Notes under the pieces: model-generated
Seen by the model: only the letters and a program-made list of their open reading frames with translations
The model's database searches: none
What the model was told of the DNA's origin: nothing
Made by a program: the position numbers and the translations under genes
Assembly (NCBI RefSeq): GCF_011046735.1
Contig: NZ_CP049258.1
Location: 4,482,001-4,546,000, forward strand
DNA length: 64,000 nt
Direction of reading: 5' to 3'
Origin: Nordella sp. HKS 07
GTDB lineage: Bacteria; Pseudomonadota; Alphaproteobacteria; Rhizobiales; Aestuariivirgaceae
Part shown: one piece after another, positions 34,103 to 43,120 of the stretch
Layout of the letters: the number at the start of each line of letters is the position of its first letter
Position numbering within the stretch: the first letter of the stretch is position 1

Positions 34103-34318
34103 ATGATCGTCTGTTCGTGCAATGTGTTGAGCGATCACGATGTCCGCTCCGCCGTCGAGGCGGAGCAGACGCGCTCGACCAGCCGGGTCTATGGCTGTCT
34201 CGGCTGCAGCGCTCAGTGCGGCCGCTGCGCGCGCACCGTCCGCCGCATCATGGACGAGGCGCTCGGCAGCGCCCATGCGGCGTCCTGCAATGGACGTGCG
34301 CGGTCCTCAGAACCCTGA
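34103..34318 (+). CDS. Bacterioferritin-associated ferredoxin-like [2Fe-2S] protein
   Basis: A 71-residue Bfd-like protein. The cluster cysteines follow the BFD pattern: MIVCSCNVLSD at the N-terminus (C-x-C) and YGCLGCSAQCGRC (with C-x2-C) around residue 40. Bfd reduces heme in bacterioferritin to free stored iron. No bacterioferritin gene lies nearby. The start is ATG 34103, 17 bases after the MBL-fold gene. The C-terminal 20 residues are basic and less conserved-looking. Confidence 0.87.
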   Translation: MIVCSCNVLSDHDVRSAVEAEQTRSTSRVYGCLGCSAQCGRCARTVRRIMDEALGSAHAASCNGRARSSEP

Positions 34319-34506
34319 CTCGCCCGCTGCCGGCCGGCCTTCCTCGAGTACTGAGCGCTTATCGGCAGGCCTGCTTGACGATGACCGTCATTCGTGTGCA
34401 CTCCTCCGTGAAAGCGTGTGCGCCATACGGGCACTCAACGCCAGCAACAGGAACAGGGTCGCAGAGAATGAAACGGCGGGTCTCATGGTCGATAAAAGCG
34501 AGAGCC

Positions 34507-35571
34507 ATGCCGGCGAAGCCATACTCCCCATCCGGTTCTCGACCTATGATCTTCGCCGCCGCACTCCTGGCCGCCGGCCTTTTCGCCGGGCCGGCCGCCG
34601 CGGCCGTATCCTGCGATATCGGGACGAGCCTTGTGTGCAGCGATCCCGCCTTGCTGGCCCTCAATGAGGATCTGGCGGCGCGCGAGGCCCTGCTGGCCCG
34701 GGCGCCGATGCATCAGGCCTTTCGCAGCGAACTCGAGGCGGCCAATGCGGAATGGGAGGCGGACCTCGATGATTGCACTTCGGCGAGCAACGCCGTGGCC
34801 TGTTATAAGAAGCGGCTCACCCAGCGCATCGCCATGCTGGGCCTGCTGAACCGGCTGTTCGCCGGTCCGCATCTGCCTGGCGATGCGGTCAAGGCCTGCA
34901 CCGCCCGCGGCCAAGCTTCCGGCGCGTGCTACGAGACGCTCTTCGCCGGCGCCGACACCGTCTATGCGATCACCGCGCGTGCTTTCGAGACCTCGCTTGC
35001 CGCCGTCAATATCCAGACGCCCACATCTCCCGATGGCGGCAGCCAGGCCTTGACCGCCGAAGACGCGTTCCGCGCCTGGCGCACCGCCGAATGCACGGCG
35101 CTGGGCCAGAGCCCGATGGTGGACCGCGGCGATGCGGGTGGCGTGATTGCCTGCCAGGTCGAGCTCACCTGGAAACAACTGGCGACATTGGCGCGGCTCC
35201 TGGGGCGCAAGCCGCACTGGTCGGAACGCGTCGCCGATTACGCGCCGAGCTTTCGTGCCTGTCTGGACAAAGGGCGTGAGGAGGATGTCGATCTGCGCAT
35301 CATCGACGTCCTTGCCTCCGATAGCGGTGATGTCATCCGGCTGATGGGATCGCGCGGACGCTATGATTGCAAGGCCGTGGGGGAGACCGTGTCGGCCTTC
35401 GCGCCGGCAGGGGGCGCACAGCGCGGCCCGGCGAAGCGGAGGCAATCTTCGTTCCTGTCCAGGGACAACGACGTCCTGAAACTGTACTGGCGAGCCCGGG
35501 CGGCAAGCCGGCAGACTGCTATGAGACGCAAGCCATCATTGCCGCAGAAGCCAGGCTTTCGGGTTGGATAG
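34507..35571 (+). CDS. Secreted LprI-like protein, possible frameshift near the 3' end
   Basis: A secreted protein with two regions like the lysozyme-inhibitor LprI N-terminal domain (DUF1311 type): one around CSDPALLALNEDLAARE to CYKKRLTQRIAML, one around AFRAWRTAECTAL to CQVELTWKQLATL. The signal peptide is PMIFAAALLAAGLFAGPAAA; starts at 34468, 34507 or 34546 are possible. The last 50 residues in this frame look unnatural, while the -1 frame ends in CYETQAIIAAEARLSGWIAV at 35591, which looks like a real secreted C-terminus. A base may be missing between 35405 and 35510, for instance in the G run at 35409-35413. Confidence 0.6.
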   Translation: MPAKPYSPSGSRPMIFAAALLAAGLFAGPAAAAVSCDIGTSLVCSDPALLALNEDLAAREALLARAPMHQAFRSELEAANAEWEADLDDCTSASNAVACYKKRLTQRIAMLGLLNRLFAGPHLPGDAVKACTARGQASGACYETLFAGADTVYAITARAFETSLAAVNIQTPTSPDGGSQALTAEDAFRAWRTAECTALGQSPMVDRGDAGGVIACQVELTWKQLATLARLLGRKPHWSERVADYAPSFRACLDKGREEDVDLRIIDVLASDSGDVIRLMGSRGRYDCKAVGETVSAFAPAGGAQRGPAKRRQSSFLSRDNDVLKLYWRARAASRQTAMRRKPSLPQKPGFRVG

Positions 35572-35591
35572 CGGTCTCGCTATGCGATTGA

Positions 35592-35659
35592 CGCCAAGAT
35601 GGCGCTAAAAGAAATCCGGCAAAGTGCGAGAACTTTGCCGTCCAAGTCTAAGTCGGTAC
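35592..35659. repeat. Short hairpin element downstream of the csp gene
   Basis: GGCAAAGT-GCGAGA-ACTTTGCC forms a perfect 8-base stem near 35618-35639, with GGCGCTAAA just before it. The pieces resemble those of the 9663-9710 and 59543-59590 elements. It lies between the converging LprI-like and cold-shock genes and may act as a terminator. Confidence 0.45.
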
Positions 35660-35869
35660 TTAAAGCGGCTTGAGATTGACGGCAGAGCTCTTGCCCCGCT
35701 TAGGATCCTGTTGCAGCTCGAAGGAAATCTTTTGGCCTTCATTCAGCCCGGTCAAACCCGAGCGCTGCACTGCCGAAATATGTACAAACACGTCAGCGCC
35801 CCCACTCTCCGGCTGTATAAAACCGAAGCCCTTGGTGGTGTTGAACCATTTAACCGTGCCAACCGGCAT
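35660..35869 (-). CDS. Cold-shock protein (CspA family)
   Basis: A 69-residue CspA-type RNA chaperone. Both nucleic-acid-binding motifs are present: KGFGFIQP (RNP1) and DVFVHIS (RNP2). ATG 35869 ([10 protein letters not shown]) is preferred because GGAGGA precedes it at good spacing; the frame runs open nine codons further upstream but that part is not family-like. The final [10 protein letters not shown] is normal. Monocistronic; no long cold-box leader can be claimed. Confidence 0.93.
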   Translation of the reverse strand: MPVGTVKWFNTTKGFGFIQPESGGADVFVHISAVQRSGLTGLNEGQKISFELQQDPKRGKSSAVNLKPL

Positions 35870-35947
35870 ATTCGTCCTCCACTCCTTCACAGCCAATGGG
35901 CTGCGACGGCGTAAGATAAGGGAATTTTCGAACAGTGCAACTTGATA

Positions 35948-36184
35948 CTATTCAAACCCCAGTCGTCCCCGTCGCCCGCCCTTCCGGCGTTTGCGCAATG
36001 TGAGCGTGCTGACCCGCTCCGGCAAGTTCGTCATTATCTCGCGCCGTTCGGCGGAAGTCATGCCGAGCCAGCCTCCGATTTCCCCACGCGTCCTGCCGCA
36101 GCCGACGCAAAACCCGGTGTCCGGGTCGATCACGCACACTTTGATGCAGGGTGTCTCGATCTCTTGCGAAGTCAGCGCGTTCAT
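35948..36184 (-). CDS. DUF1289 family protein
   Basis: A 78-residue small cysteine protein of the DUF1289 family: [20 protein letters not shown] (four cysteines, probable metal site), then [20 protein letters not shown], which is strongly family-typical. The C-terminus is very basic ([12 protein letters not shown]). The function of the family is unknown. It stands between the cold-shock and aspartic protease genes, all on the minus strand. Confidence 0.92.
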   Translation of the reverse strand: MNALTSQEIETPCIKVCVIDPDTGFCVGCGRTRGEIGGWLGMTSAERREIMTNLPERVSTLTLRKRRKGGRRGRLGFE

Positions 36185-36277
36185 GGGGGCAAGATAAGCT
36201 TGTCTAGGGACATTTCAGGCGTGGAAAGCGGCATCGTTGTGATGGAAAACGCCCTGCACCGCAACAGCTATTCCGCG

Positions 36278-36829
36278 CTAATCCCGCAGATAAAGGACGC
36301 CGTTTTCGATCCTGAAGCTGGACAGGCGGCCGAGGAAGCTCATGCCCAGAAGCGATCCCCGCATGGCGCCTTCAGGCAACACCAGCCCGTCGACGTCACG
36401 CACGCGGACATTGTCCACCTCGACGCGGCGCAGCGTGACACGGGCGGCTTTCACCACGCCATTGGCGGTGTTGACCGGGATGTCGAAATCGAGCCCGCGC
36501 GGCCTCAGCCCCGCTTTGTCGGCATCCTCATAGGAGAGGGCCACGCCCGTGGCGCCCGTATCGACCATGACCAGGATCGTCGCGCCGTTGATCTCGGCCT
36601 CGGCGACATAGTGGCCATTGCGGTCGGCCTTGAGCTCGGTGGCGGCGAGAAGCTGCGGCATGTCGATCGTCGGCCTGAGGGCGCTTACCGAACGCTGGTC
36701 CTTGTAGACTTCGTGGGCCGCGGCGGCCGCGATCACGGCAATGATCGGCAATGCGACACTGAGCCGGCTGATCAGGCGCGTGGCGAACAGCAGGGCCGCC
36801 AGTAAGGCGAAACCGGTGATCCAGATCAT
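36278..36829 (-). CDS. Membrane-anchored retropepsin-like aspartic protease
   Basis: A 183-residue protein of the clan AA/TIGR02281 type. Two hydrophobic segments at the N-terminus (ITGFALLAALLFA, ALPIIAVIAAAAA) anchor it; the rest, on the periplasmic side by prediction, is a single retropepsin domain with catalytic Asp in VMVDTGATGVALS near residue 90 and the late glycine-rich GSLLGMSFLGRLSSF motif. It should work as a dimer, since it carries one active-site Asp. Substrates are not known. No direct operon partner apart from the neighbouring minus-strand DUF1289 gene. Confidence 0.9.
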   Translation of the reverse strand: MIWITGFALLAALLFATRLISRLSVALPIIAVIAAAAAHEVYKDQRSVSALRPTIDMPQLLAATELKADRNGHYVAEAEINGATILVMVDTGATGVALSYEDADKAGLRPRGLDFDIPVNTANGVVKAARVTLRRVEVDNVRVRDVDGLVLPEGAMRGSLLGMSFLGRLSSFRIENGVLYLRD

Positions 36830-36921
36830 CGTTCCTCGACGCCTGTTGAGACTGTTCAGTCAGTCTTGCCTAGTCGGTGATCAACGAGCGGTAAAAGCGA
36901 ATGCGCCGCTGGAGTTCGTGG

Positions 36922-37719
36922 TTAAGAGAAACTTGCCGCAGCCGTCAAGATCATCGCCGTCTCGCTCACAAACTGGATGGCCCCGCAGGCATCGCCGCTA
37001 TGGCCGCCGATCTGGCGCAGGCTGAGGAGCCGGAAAAGCGAGGCGGCGGCGGCGCCGGCGCCGATGATGAGCAGGGCTGGAACAAGACCCAGGCTTGCCA
37101 GGAGGACGACAAAGGCGAGCAGTCCCCCCCACAGCAGGGCGCTTCTGGCGGTGAAATCGGAGGGCTGGCCGACCGCATGGGCGACCCCGTCCCGGCGGGC
37201 GGGCGGCGTCGAGGCCATGAACCAGACGATGATCGCTCGGGACAACGCGCCCGTCGCGATAAGCAGCGCCACGATATGGAGGGCGGGGCCCGGGGCGAGG
37301 GCGGCGAGGCTCGCCGACTTGACCAGAAGGCCCAGGACCAGCGCCAGGACGCCATAGGTCCCGATATGACTGTCGCGCATGATGGCCAGCTTGCGCTCGA
37401 GATCGCGGCCGCCGCCGAAGCCGTCTGCGGTGTCGGCCAGACCGTCTTCATGAAGCCCGCCCGTAAGCAGGGCCATAATCGCCAGCATAAGGCCAGCAGC
37501 GGCCAAATCGGGAAGCCCCAGGGCGGCGAGGCCTGCAAGCAAAAGCCCCGCCACGGCCCCGATCAGGGCGCCCGCCAGCGGAAATGCCCGCATCGCGTCG
37601 GCAAGCGACACGAAAGGCAGGCCGGAAGGCATCGGCAGGCGGGTCAGGAAGCCGAGGCAGGCGCCGAGATCGGCGGCCCAGCCCCTCACAATGTCGGTTC
37701 CGGAACTACGGGAAGTCAT
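36922..37719 (-). CDS. cobS: Adenosylcobinamide-GDP ribazoletransferase
   Basis: A 265-residue integral membrane enzyme that joins adenosylcobinamide-GDP and alpha-ribazole(-phosphate) in the last steps of cobalamin synthesis. The family motif HEDGLADTADGFGGG occurs near residue 92, with about six membrane helices over the whole chain and FLTRLPMP at the N-terminus. It is divergent from cobT, with 58 bases between the starts, so the two share a promoter region. No cobalamin riboswitch fits in that gap. Confidence 0.94.
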   Translation of the reverse strand: MTSRSSGTDIVRGWAADLGACLGFLTRLPMPSGLPFVSLADAMRAFPLAGALIGAVAGLLLAGLAALGLPDLAAAGLMLAIMALLTGGLHEDGLADTADGFGGGRDLERKLAIMRDSHIGTYGVLALVLGLLVKSASLAALAPGPALHIVALLIATGALSRAIIVWFMASTPPARRDGVAHAVGQPSDFTARSALLWGGLLAFVVLLASLGLVPALLIIGAGAAAASLFRLLSLRQIGGHSGDACGAIQFVSETAMILTAAASFS

Positions 37720-37777
37720 GGCGTAGTCATTATGCGGCGGCTATGAGCTTCGCAACAGCTCGACGACAGGGAAAAAG

Positions 37778-38803
37778 ATGAACACGACGACCGGCCTCCC
37801 CTTTGACGACATCCGCCGCCTGCTCAAGGACATGCCGGCCCCTGATGAGGAAGCGGCCGCGGCCGTCAGGGCCCGGGACGGGCGGCTCACCAAACCGCCA
37901 GGATCGCTCGGGCGGATGGAAGGGATCGCCGAGTGGCTGGCCCGCTGGCAAGGCCGCCATGCTCCCCGGGTGGAGCGCCCGGTGGTCGCCGTCTTCGCCG
38001 GCAATCATGGTGTGGTGAAGCAGGGGGTGGCGGCCTATCCCCAGGCGGTGACCAGTCAGATGGTGGCCAATTTCCAGGCCGGCGGGGCGGCGGTGAACCA
38101 GATCTGCAAGAGCTTCGAACTCGGCCTCAAGGTCTTCGAGCTCGCCCTCGAGACGCCGACCCAGGACATCACCGAGGCGGCGGCGATGGAGGAGGCCGAA
38201 TGCGCCGCGACCATGGCTTACGGCATGGAGGCGGTGGCCGGCGGGGCCGATCTCCTTTGCATCGGCGAGATGGGCATCGGCAACACCACCATTGCGGCCG
38301 CCATTTGCCATGCGCTCTATGGCGGCGAGGCGGAGGACTGGGTGGGGCCGGGCACCGGCGTCGATCAGGCGGGCCTCAAGCGCAAGGCGGATGCGGTGCG
38401 CCGCGCCGTCGCCTTCCATGCCGGTCATCTCAAGGATCCGCTGGAGGTGCTGCGCCGCCTCGGTGGGCGCGAGCTCGCCGCCATGGCGGGCGCAATCCTG
38501 GCGGCGCGCCATTCCAAGGTGCCGGTCCTGATCGACGGCTATGTGGCGAGCGCCGCCGCGGCTACCCTGCATGCGCTCGACCCCGCGGCCCTCGATCATT
38601 GCCTTGCCGCCCATTGCTCGGCGGAGCCCGCGCATCGCGAGCTCTTGCGGCGTCTCGGCCAGGCCCCCTTGCTCGACCTCGGCATGCGTCTGGGGGAAGG
38701 CTCAGGCGCGGCGCTGGCCGCCGCCCTGGTCAAGGCCGCGGCCGATCTTCACAATGGCATGGCGACCTTCGAAAGCGCCGGCGTCAGCGACAAGGAAGCT
38801 TGA
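37778..38803 (+). CDS. cobT: Nicotinate-nucleotide--dimethylbenzimidazole phosphoribosyltransferase
   Basis: A 341-residue CobT that makes alpha-ribazole phosphate for the lower ligand of cobalamin. Family features: RLTKPPGSLGRME near residue 40, VFAGNHGV near 72, GEMGIGNTT near 165 and the catalytic Glu in LGEGSGAALA near the C-terminus. It is divergent from cobS, whose enzyme uses the product, so the pair completes nucleotide-loop assembly. It ends in a hairpin shared with the converging kinase gene. Confidence 0.95.
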   Translation: MNTTTGLPFDDIRRLLKDMPAPDEEAAAAVRARDGRLTKPPGSLGRMEGIAEWLARWQGRHAPRVERPVVAVFAGNHGVVKQGVAAYPQAVTSQMVANFQAGGAAVNQICKSFELGLKVFELALETPTQDITEAAAMEEAECAATMAYGMEAVAGGADLLCIGEMGIGNTTIAAAICHALYGGEAEDWVGPGTGVDQAGLKRKADAVRRAVAFHAGHLKDPLEVLRRLGGRELAAMAGAILAARHSKVPVLIDGYVASAAAATLHALDPAALDHCLAAHCSAEPAHRELLRRLGQAPLLDLGMRLGEGSGAALAAALVKAAADLHNGMATFESAGVSDKEA

Positions 38804-38825
38804 GACGCATCGGCTCGAAAAGTTC

Positions 38826-38849
38826 ATGGCCGCCCAATGAGGCGGCCAT
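38826..38849. terminator. Bidirectional hairpin between cobT and histidine kinase gene
   Basis: ATGGCCGCC (38826-38834) and GGCGGCCAT (38841-38849) form a perfect nine-base stem around CAATGA, between the converging stops of cobT (38803) and the kinase (38882). No T-run, but the position fits a shared terminator. Confidence 0.65.
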
Positions 38850-38881
38850 CCATTTGCGAGCAAGCCGATGCGGAAGATAAC

Positions 38882-40390
38882 CTAGCTCGTGATGGCGATG
38901 AGCTTGCGCTGACTGGGCGAGGCGGCGGATTGGGTGAAGCCGGGGCGCGGCCCGCTCAAGACCCGCGTCACCGGGAAGATGACGGTCGCCTCTGTCCCCA
39001 GTCCCGGCTTGCTGCGCAGCGTGAGCGAGCCGCCATGCATGGTCATGAGGCCCTTGACGATGGGCAGGCCGAGGCCGGCGCCGTCTACCGCTTTCTTCAC
39101 CGCAAGCGATCCGCGCGAGAAGGCCTCCATCGCCGTCGCGATTTCCGCTTCCGGCATGCCGGGGCCGTTGTCGACGATGCTGACCGCGATTTCGCCGCTC
39201 TCGTGATGACGGGCAATAACGGTGATGTGGCCGCCATCGGGCGAGAATTTCGCGGCATTCGACAGGAGATTGATCCAGATCTGCCGCACCGAGCGGCGAT
39301 CGGCCATGATCTTCGGCAGATGGGCGGGTATGTCGAAGTCGAGCGTCTGCGCTTTCTCGGTGAGCTTGTAGGAGACGAAGTTTCGCACGTCCTCGAGCGT
39401 CTCGGAAATGAGCAGCGGCTCGGCATTCATGTCGCGCCGTCCGGCTTCGATGCGGGTCAGATCGAGGATGTCGTTGACGAGGCTCAGGAGATAGCTTCCC
39501 GAGTCGTGGATGTCGTTGGCATAGGTTCTGTAAGCGGCGACCTCGTGGCGGCCGAACATCTCGCGGCCGATGATCTCCGAGAAGCCGAGAATGGCGTTGA
39601 GCGGCGTGCGCAATTCATGGCTCATGGTAGCGAGGAATTGCGACTTGGCCGTGCTCGCTTCTTCGGCGCGCAGCTTCTCGCGCAGCGCTTCAGCCCTCGC
39701 GATGTCGGACTTGTCGCGCTCGACCATGAGCTTGGCGACGAGTTCCTCCTTCTGCGCCTTGAATATCAGCATGTCGCGCGCCGTGTCCTGCAGCTTGCGC
39801 GCCACGACGACGAAGAAGACCTGGCATCCGATCGCCAAGGCGCCCAGGCCCGCATACAGATAGCCGGGTTCGGTGAGGCAGCGCAGCGCCAGCGCGAAGG
39901 TCATGAGGCCGGTGCCGGCGATGATGATCGGCATGAAGTTCGCCGAGATCATGATGCGCACCGCGATGACCGCCATGAGGCTGGCGATGATGTAGATGTG
40001 CTCGAGATCGCTGGCATTGTCCCACAGCAGGAAGAGCGGCAGCGACCAGGCGGCGGCGGTGAAGAACTCCGACGCCGTCAAAATTCCCAGCCATTCGGTG
40101 AACTGGGACTTCTTCGGTTTGGCCCTGAGATAGATGCGGCACAGGACGAACTGGATGATCTGGCAGCCCAGCGCCGCGCCGAGCCAGGCGATCGACTGCC
40201 GCCACGGCGTCCACAGAAGCGTCATCAGCGCGAAGAGGGCGGCGAAGCAGGGCAGGGCCAGCACGACCCTGATCTGGTTGCGCACATAGAGCGTCAGGAG
40301 ATCGCGTTCCCACGGAAGGGTCTCGCCATCACCGATGACAAGGCCATCGGCTGCGGCGGCAGGAGCAGTCATTGCGTCCGGTTTCAGCAT
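38882..40390 (-). CDS. Membrane sensor histidine kinase (PdhS/DivJ-like)
   Basis: A 502-residue kinase: about six N-terminal membrane helices (residues 40-200), a coiled coil (KEELVAKLMVERDK to AEEASTAKSQ), the H-box FLATMSHELRTPLNAILGFSEI near 250 and an ATP-binding domain with N-box NLLSNAAKFSP, G1 VDNGPGMPE and G2 GAGLGLPIVKGL. The EIIGREMFG segment after the H-box is common in alphaproteobacterial PdhS/DivJ/PleC kinases of the cell-cycle network. No response regulator is adjacent, so its partner is elsewhere. ATG 40390 or 40372 may be the start. Confidence 0.9.
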   Translation of the reverse strand: MLKPDAMTAPAAAADGLVIGDGETLPWERDLLTLYVRNQIRVVLALPCFAALFALMTLLWTPWRQSIAWLGAALGCQIIQFVLCRIYLRAKPKKSQFTEWLGILTASEFFTAAAWSLPLFLLWDNASDLEHIYIIASLMAVIAVRIMISANFMPIIIAGTGLMTFALALRCLTEPGYLYAGLGALAIGCQVFFVVVARKLQDTARDMLIFKAQKEELVAKLMVERDKSDIARAEALREKLRAEEASTAKSQFLATMSHELRTPLNAILGFSEIIGREMFGRHEVAAYRTYANDIHDSGSYLLSLVNDILDLTRIEAGRRDMNAEPLLISETLEDVRNFVSYKLTEKAQTLDFDIPAHLPKIMADRRSVRQIWINLLSNAAKFSPDGGHITVIARHHESGEIAVSIVDNGPGMPEAEIATAMEAFSRGSLAVKKAVDGAGLGLPIVKGLMTMHGGSLTLRSKPGLGTEATVIFPVTRVLSGPRPGFTQSAASPSQRKLIAITS

Positions 40391-40528
40391 GGCGGCCTAC
40401 GGATATCACCCTGTGGAGCACTTCCCGGCCTTGCCGGGCGGCGCTTACGTCGTCCCGTGTCGCAGGATAGGGAAAGCGGCTTAAAGCCGCCTTCGCGAAA
40501 ACGCTAAAAATGCGCTTATGTATTTACC

Positions 40529-41155
40529 ATGCCGGAAAGCTTTGAGAGCCTGAGCGCACGAATGAGGGCCTGCCGAATCTGCGTCGAGACGCCCAAAGGG
40601 CGTCCCTTGCCGCACGCGCCCCGCCCGGTTTTTCAAGCCAGTTCAACGGCGAAGCTCCTGATCGCGGGGCAGGCGCCGGGAACCCGGGTGCATGCCTCAG
40701 GCCGTCCTTTCACGGACCCTTCCGGCGTCAGGCTCAGGCAGTGGCTCGGCATCGATGAAACCCTCTTTTATGATGAACGCCATGTTGCGGTGATCCCCAT
40801 GGGCTTCTGCTTTCCCGGCCAGGATGCCAAGGGGGGCGACCTGCCGCCGCGCCCGGAATGCGCGCCCGCCTGGCGAGCGAAGCTGCTCGCGCATCTCAAG
40901 GCGATCGAGCTCATCATATGTCTCGGCCGCCCGGCGCAGCTCTGGCATCTGGGCGCTCTCGCTGGCAGCGACTTGACATCGGCGGTCAGGAACTGGCGTG
41001 AGGCCTATGCACAGACGCCGCGCATCCTGCCTCTGCCTCATCCTTCCTGGCGCAACAATGGCTGGCTCAGGAAGAACCCCTGGTTCGCCGAGGAGCTGCT
41101 GCCGGTCCTGCGCCATGACGTAGCAGACCTTTTCCCGGCGCATGGGGTGGTTTGA
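40529..41155 (+). CDS. Uracil-DNA glycosylase family protein
   Basis: A 208-residue protein of the UDG superfamily. The first active-site motif reads LIAGQAPGTRVHASGRPFTDPSG near residue 45 and the second LPLPHPSWRNNGW near 170; CRIC at the N-terminus may be part of a metal or iron-sulfur site, though the four-cysteine pattern of family 4/5 enzymes is not complete. The motif-1 residue after GQAPG is not the Asp of family 1, so the reaction is uncertain. It lies directly upstream of mrp, perhaps co-transcribed. Confidence 0.8.
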   Translation: MPESFESLSARMRACRICVETPKGRPLPHAPRPVFQASSTAKLLIAGQAPGTRVHASGRPFTDPSGVRLRQWLGIDETLFYDERHVAVIPMGFCFPGQDAKGGDLPPRPECAPAWRAKLLAHLKAIELIICLGRPAQLWHLGALAGSDLTSAVRNWREAYAQTPRILPLPHPSWRNNGWLRKNPWFAEELLPVLRHDVADLFPAHGVV

Positions 41156-41196
41156 CTTTGGCCTTTCATGCGCTAAGCCGAAGTCATGGAGAAGTC

Positions 41197-42288
41197 ATGG
41201 AAAAGATCACACGCGAACAGATATTGACGGCTCTCGGCAGGCTTGCTGTGCCCGGTAGCGGACAGAGCCTTGTCGAGGCGGGGCTGATCAGCGACATCGT
41301 CATCGCCAATAACCGGGTGATGTTCGCGATCACGGCGGATCAGGCCAATATGCCCGCGATGGAGCCGTTGCGCCGCGAGGCCGAGCGTATCGTCGCGGCT
41401 CTGCCGGGCGTCGAGAAGGCCATGGTGGCGTTGACCGCCGAGCGCAAGCAGGCGCCGCCCAAGACCGCCAATCTGAAGGCCGGTATTCCGGGCTTGCGCC
41501 ATATCGTGGCGGTGTCATCCGGCAAGGGCGGCGTCGGCAAGTCGACCATGGCGGTCAATCTGGCGGTCGCCCTCAAGGCCAATGGCCTGCGGGTGGCGGT
41601 TCTCGATGCCGATGTCTATGGACCATCGCTGCCAAAGCTCCTTGGCATCATGGGCAAGCCCAAGGCGGCGGACATGCAGGGCAAGCTCATGCAGCCGATG
41701 GAGGCCTATGGGCTGAAGGTCATGTCGATGGGCTTCCTCGTGCCTGAAGACACGCCGATGATCTGGCGCGGGCCGATGGTGATGTCCGCCTTGATGCAGA
41801 TGCTGCGCGATGTGACCTGGGGCGAGATCGACGTCATGATCGTCGACATGCCGCCCGGTACCGGCGATGCCCAGCTGACCTTGGCGCAGCAGACCCCGCT
41901 TTCCGGCGCCGTGATCGTCTCGACGCCGCAGGACCTGGCGCTTCTCGATGCCCGCAAGGGGCTCAACATGTTCCGTAAGGTGAATGTGCCGGTGCTCGGG
42001 ATCATCGAGAATATGAGCTACTTCATCTGCGGGAAATGCGGCGAGCGCCATGAGATTTTCGGTCACGGCGGGGCGCGCGCGGAGGCCCGCAGGCTTGGCG
42101 TGTCGTTTCTGGGCGAGGTGCCCCTCGACATGGAGGTGCGCGCCCGCTCGGACGCCGGCGAACCCATCGTGGCGACCATGCCGGATGGCCCGCATGCGGC
42201 GATCTTCAAGAAGATTGCCGAGGAAGTCTGGTCCCAGATCGAGGCCGGAACCAGCCGAAAAGCCCCGCGTATCGTCATCGAGGATTAG
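41197..42288 (+). CDS. Mrp/NBP35-type iron-sulfur carrier ATPase
   Basis: A 363-residue P-loop protein that carries Fe-S clusters to apoproteins. Residues 1-90 are the DUF59 (MIP18-like) domain, followed by a deviant Walker A GKGGVGKSTMA near 108 and PPGTGDAQLTL near 220. The C-terminal cluster motif is intact in ICGKCGERHEIFG (C-x-x-C). ATG 41197 is chosen over the in-frame start at 41152, which would add 15 unusual residues. Length and motif order match the bacterial ApbC/Mrp group. Confidence 0.93.
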   Translation: MEKITREQILTALGRLAVPGSGQSLVEAGLISDIVIANNRVMFAITADQANMPAMEPLRREAERIVAALPGVEKAMVALTAERKQAPPKTANLKAGIPGLRHIVAVSSGKGGVGKSTMAVNLAVALKANGLRVAVLDADVYGPSLPKLLGIMGKPKAADMQGKLMQPMEAYGLKVMSMGFLVPEDTPMIWRGPMVMSALMQMLRDVTWGEIDVMIVDMPPGTGDAQLTLAQQTPLSGAVIVSTPQDLALLDARKGLNMFRKVNVPVLGIIENMSYFICGKCGERHEIFGHGGARAEARRLGVSFLGEVPLDMEVRARSDAGEPIVATMPDGPHAAIFKKIAEEVWSQIEAGTSRKAPRIVIED

Positions 42289-42391
42289 TCGGACTTTCCT
42301 TGATAAAGCTTGATCTTAGCTGCTGGTAACGCAAGATTTACCATATGTTCGCTTTAATTGGGCGAATCGAGTAGTCGTGAAGGGGCCAACA

Positions 42392-43117
42392 ATGTCGAAA
42401 CTGATGATCATCCTGGGCATCATCGTCGCCGCAGCGGGCGCGGTGTTGGGAGCGTTGATCTATGTTTCGCCGGGCGAGATGCAGGTTCGCGGGCTGACCT
42501 TCGATGTCGCCGCGATTCTGCTTGTCGGCGGCCTGGGCCTCGTCGGCCTCGGCGGCGTCATTGCCGCCATGGAGAAGACGACGGTCGCCACGCGCGATCT
42601 GCGCGCCTGGCTGGCCGGCCAGGACAACGGACAGGTTGCCGTGGTGACGGCTGCCGCAGCGACCACCGCCGCGTCGGAACTCGCTGTTGAAACGATAACG
42701 CCACCGACCTTCACGGTGCCGACGCCCGTCGTCGAGCCGCCCTCGTCGGTGAGCAAGCTCGAGGCGATGGTTCAGGAATCGCGCCTCGGCACCGATCGCG
42801 CTGTAGCCGAAACGCGGGAGACGATCGCCGCCATCGACAAGGCGAACAGCGAGCTGAAGCAGGCGCTCGGCAGTGTATCCGAGCCCGAACCTGAACCGGA
42901 AGCTGCCCCCGCACCTGAGGCCCCGGTCGTCGAAGCGACGGAGGAGGCCGAGGATACGCAGCTCTTCGTCGTCGAGGAGCGCCTGATCAGGGGCCGCCCG
43001 GCGCGCGTTCTCTCCGACGGTACTGTCGAGGCGGAAACCGACGACGGCTGGATGCGGTTCGAAAATCTCGAGCATCTCGAGGAATATCTCGACGCCATGT
43101 CGCCCGGGCAGGCTTAG
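42392..43117 (+). CDS. Hypothetical membrane protein with coiled coil
   Basis: A 241-residue protein I do not recognise by name. Two hydrophobic helices at the N-terminus (LMIILGIIVAAAGAVLGALI; AILLVGGLGLVGLGGVIA) are followed by an alanine/threonine-rich stretch, a helical region (TRETIAAIDKANSELKQAL), an acidic proline-rich linker (EPEPEPEAAPAPEAP) and a C-terminal small domain (RLIRGRPARVLSDGTVEAE, then DDGWMRFENLEHLEEYLDAM). The ATG at 42392 follows AAGGGG. The C-terminal domain is what would repay a profile search. It converges with the GST gene. Confidence 0.75.
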   Translation: MSKLMIILGIIVAAAGAVLGALIYVSPGEMQVRGLTFDVAAILLVGGLGLVGLGGVIAAMEKTTVATRDLRAWLAGQDNGQVAVVTAAAATTAASELAVETITPPTFTVPTPVVEPPSSVSKLEAMVQESRLGTDRAVAETRETIAAIDKANSELKQALGSVSEPEPEPEAAPAPEAPVVEATEEAEDTQLFVVEERLIRGRPARVLSDGTVEAETDDGWMRFENLEHLEEYLDAMSPGQA

Positions 43118-43120
43118 TTC

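Noticed and set aside
37720-37777. Cobalamin riboswitch between cobS and cobT
   Set aside because: The gap is only 58 bases, too short for the element, and no B12-box-like sequence was seen.
38837-40507. 556-codon plus-strand open frame
   Set aside because: Antisense to a well-formed histidine kinase with H, N, G1 and G2 boxes.
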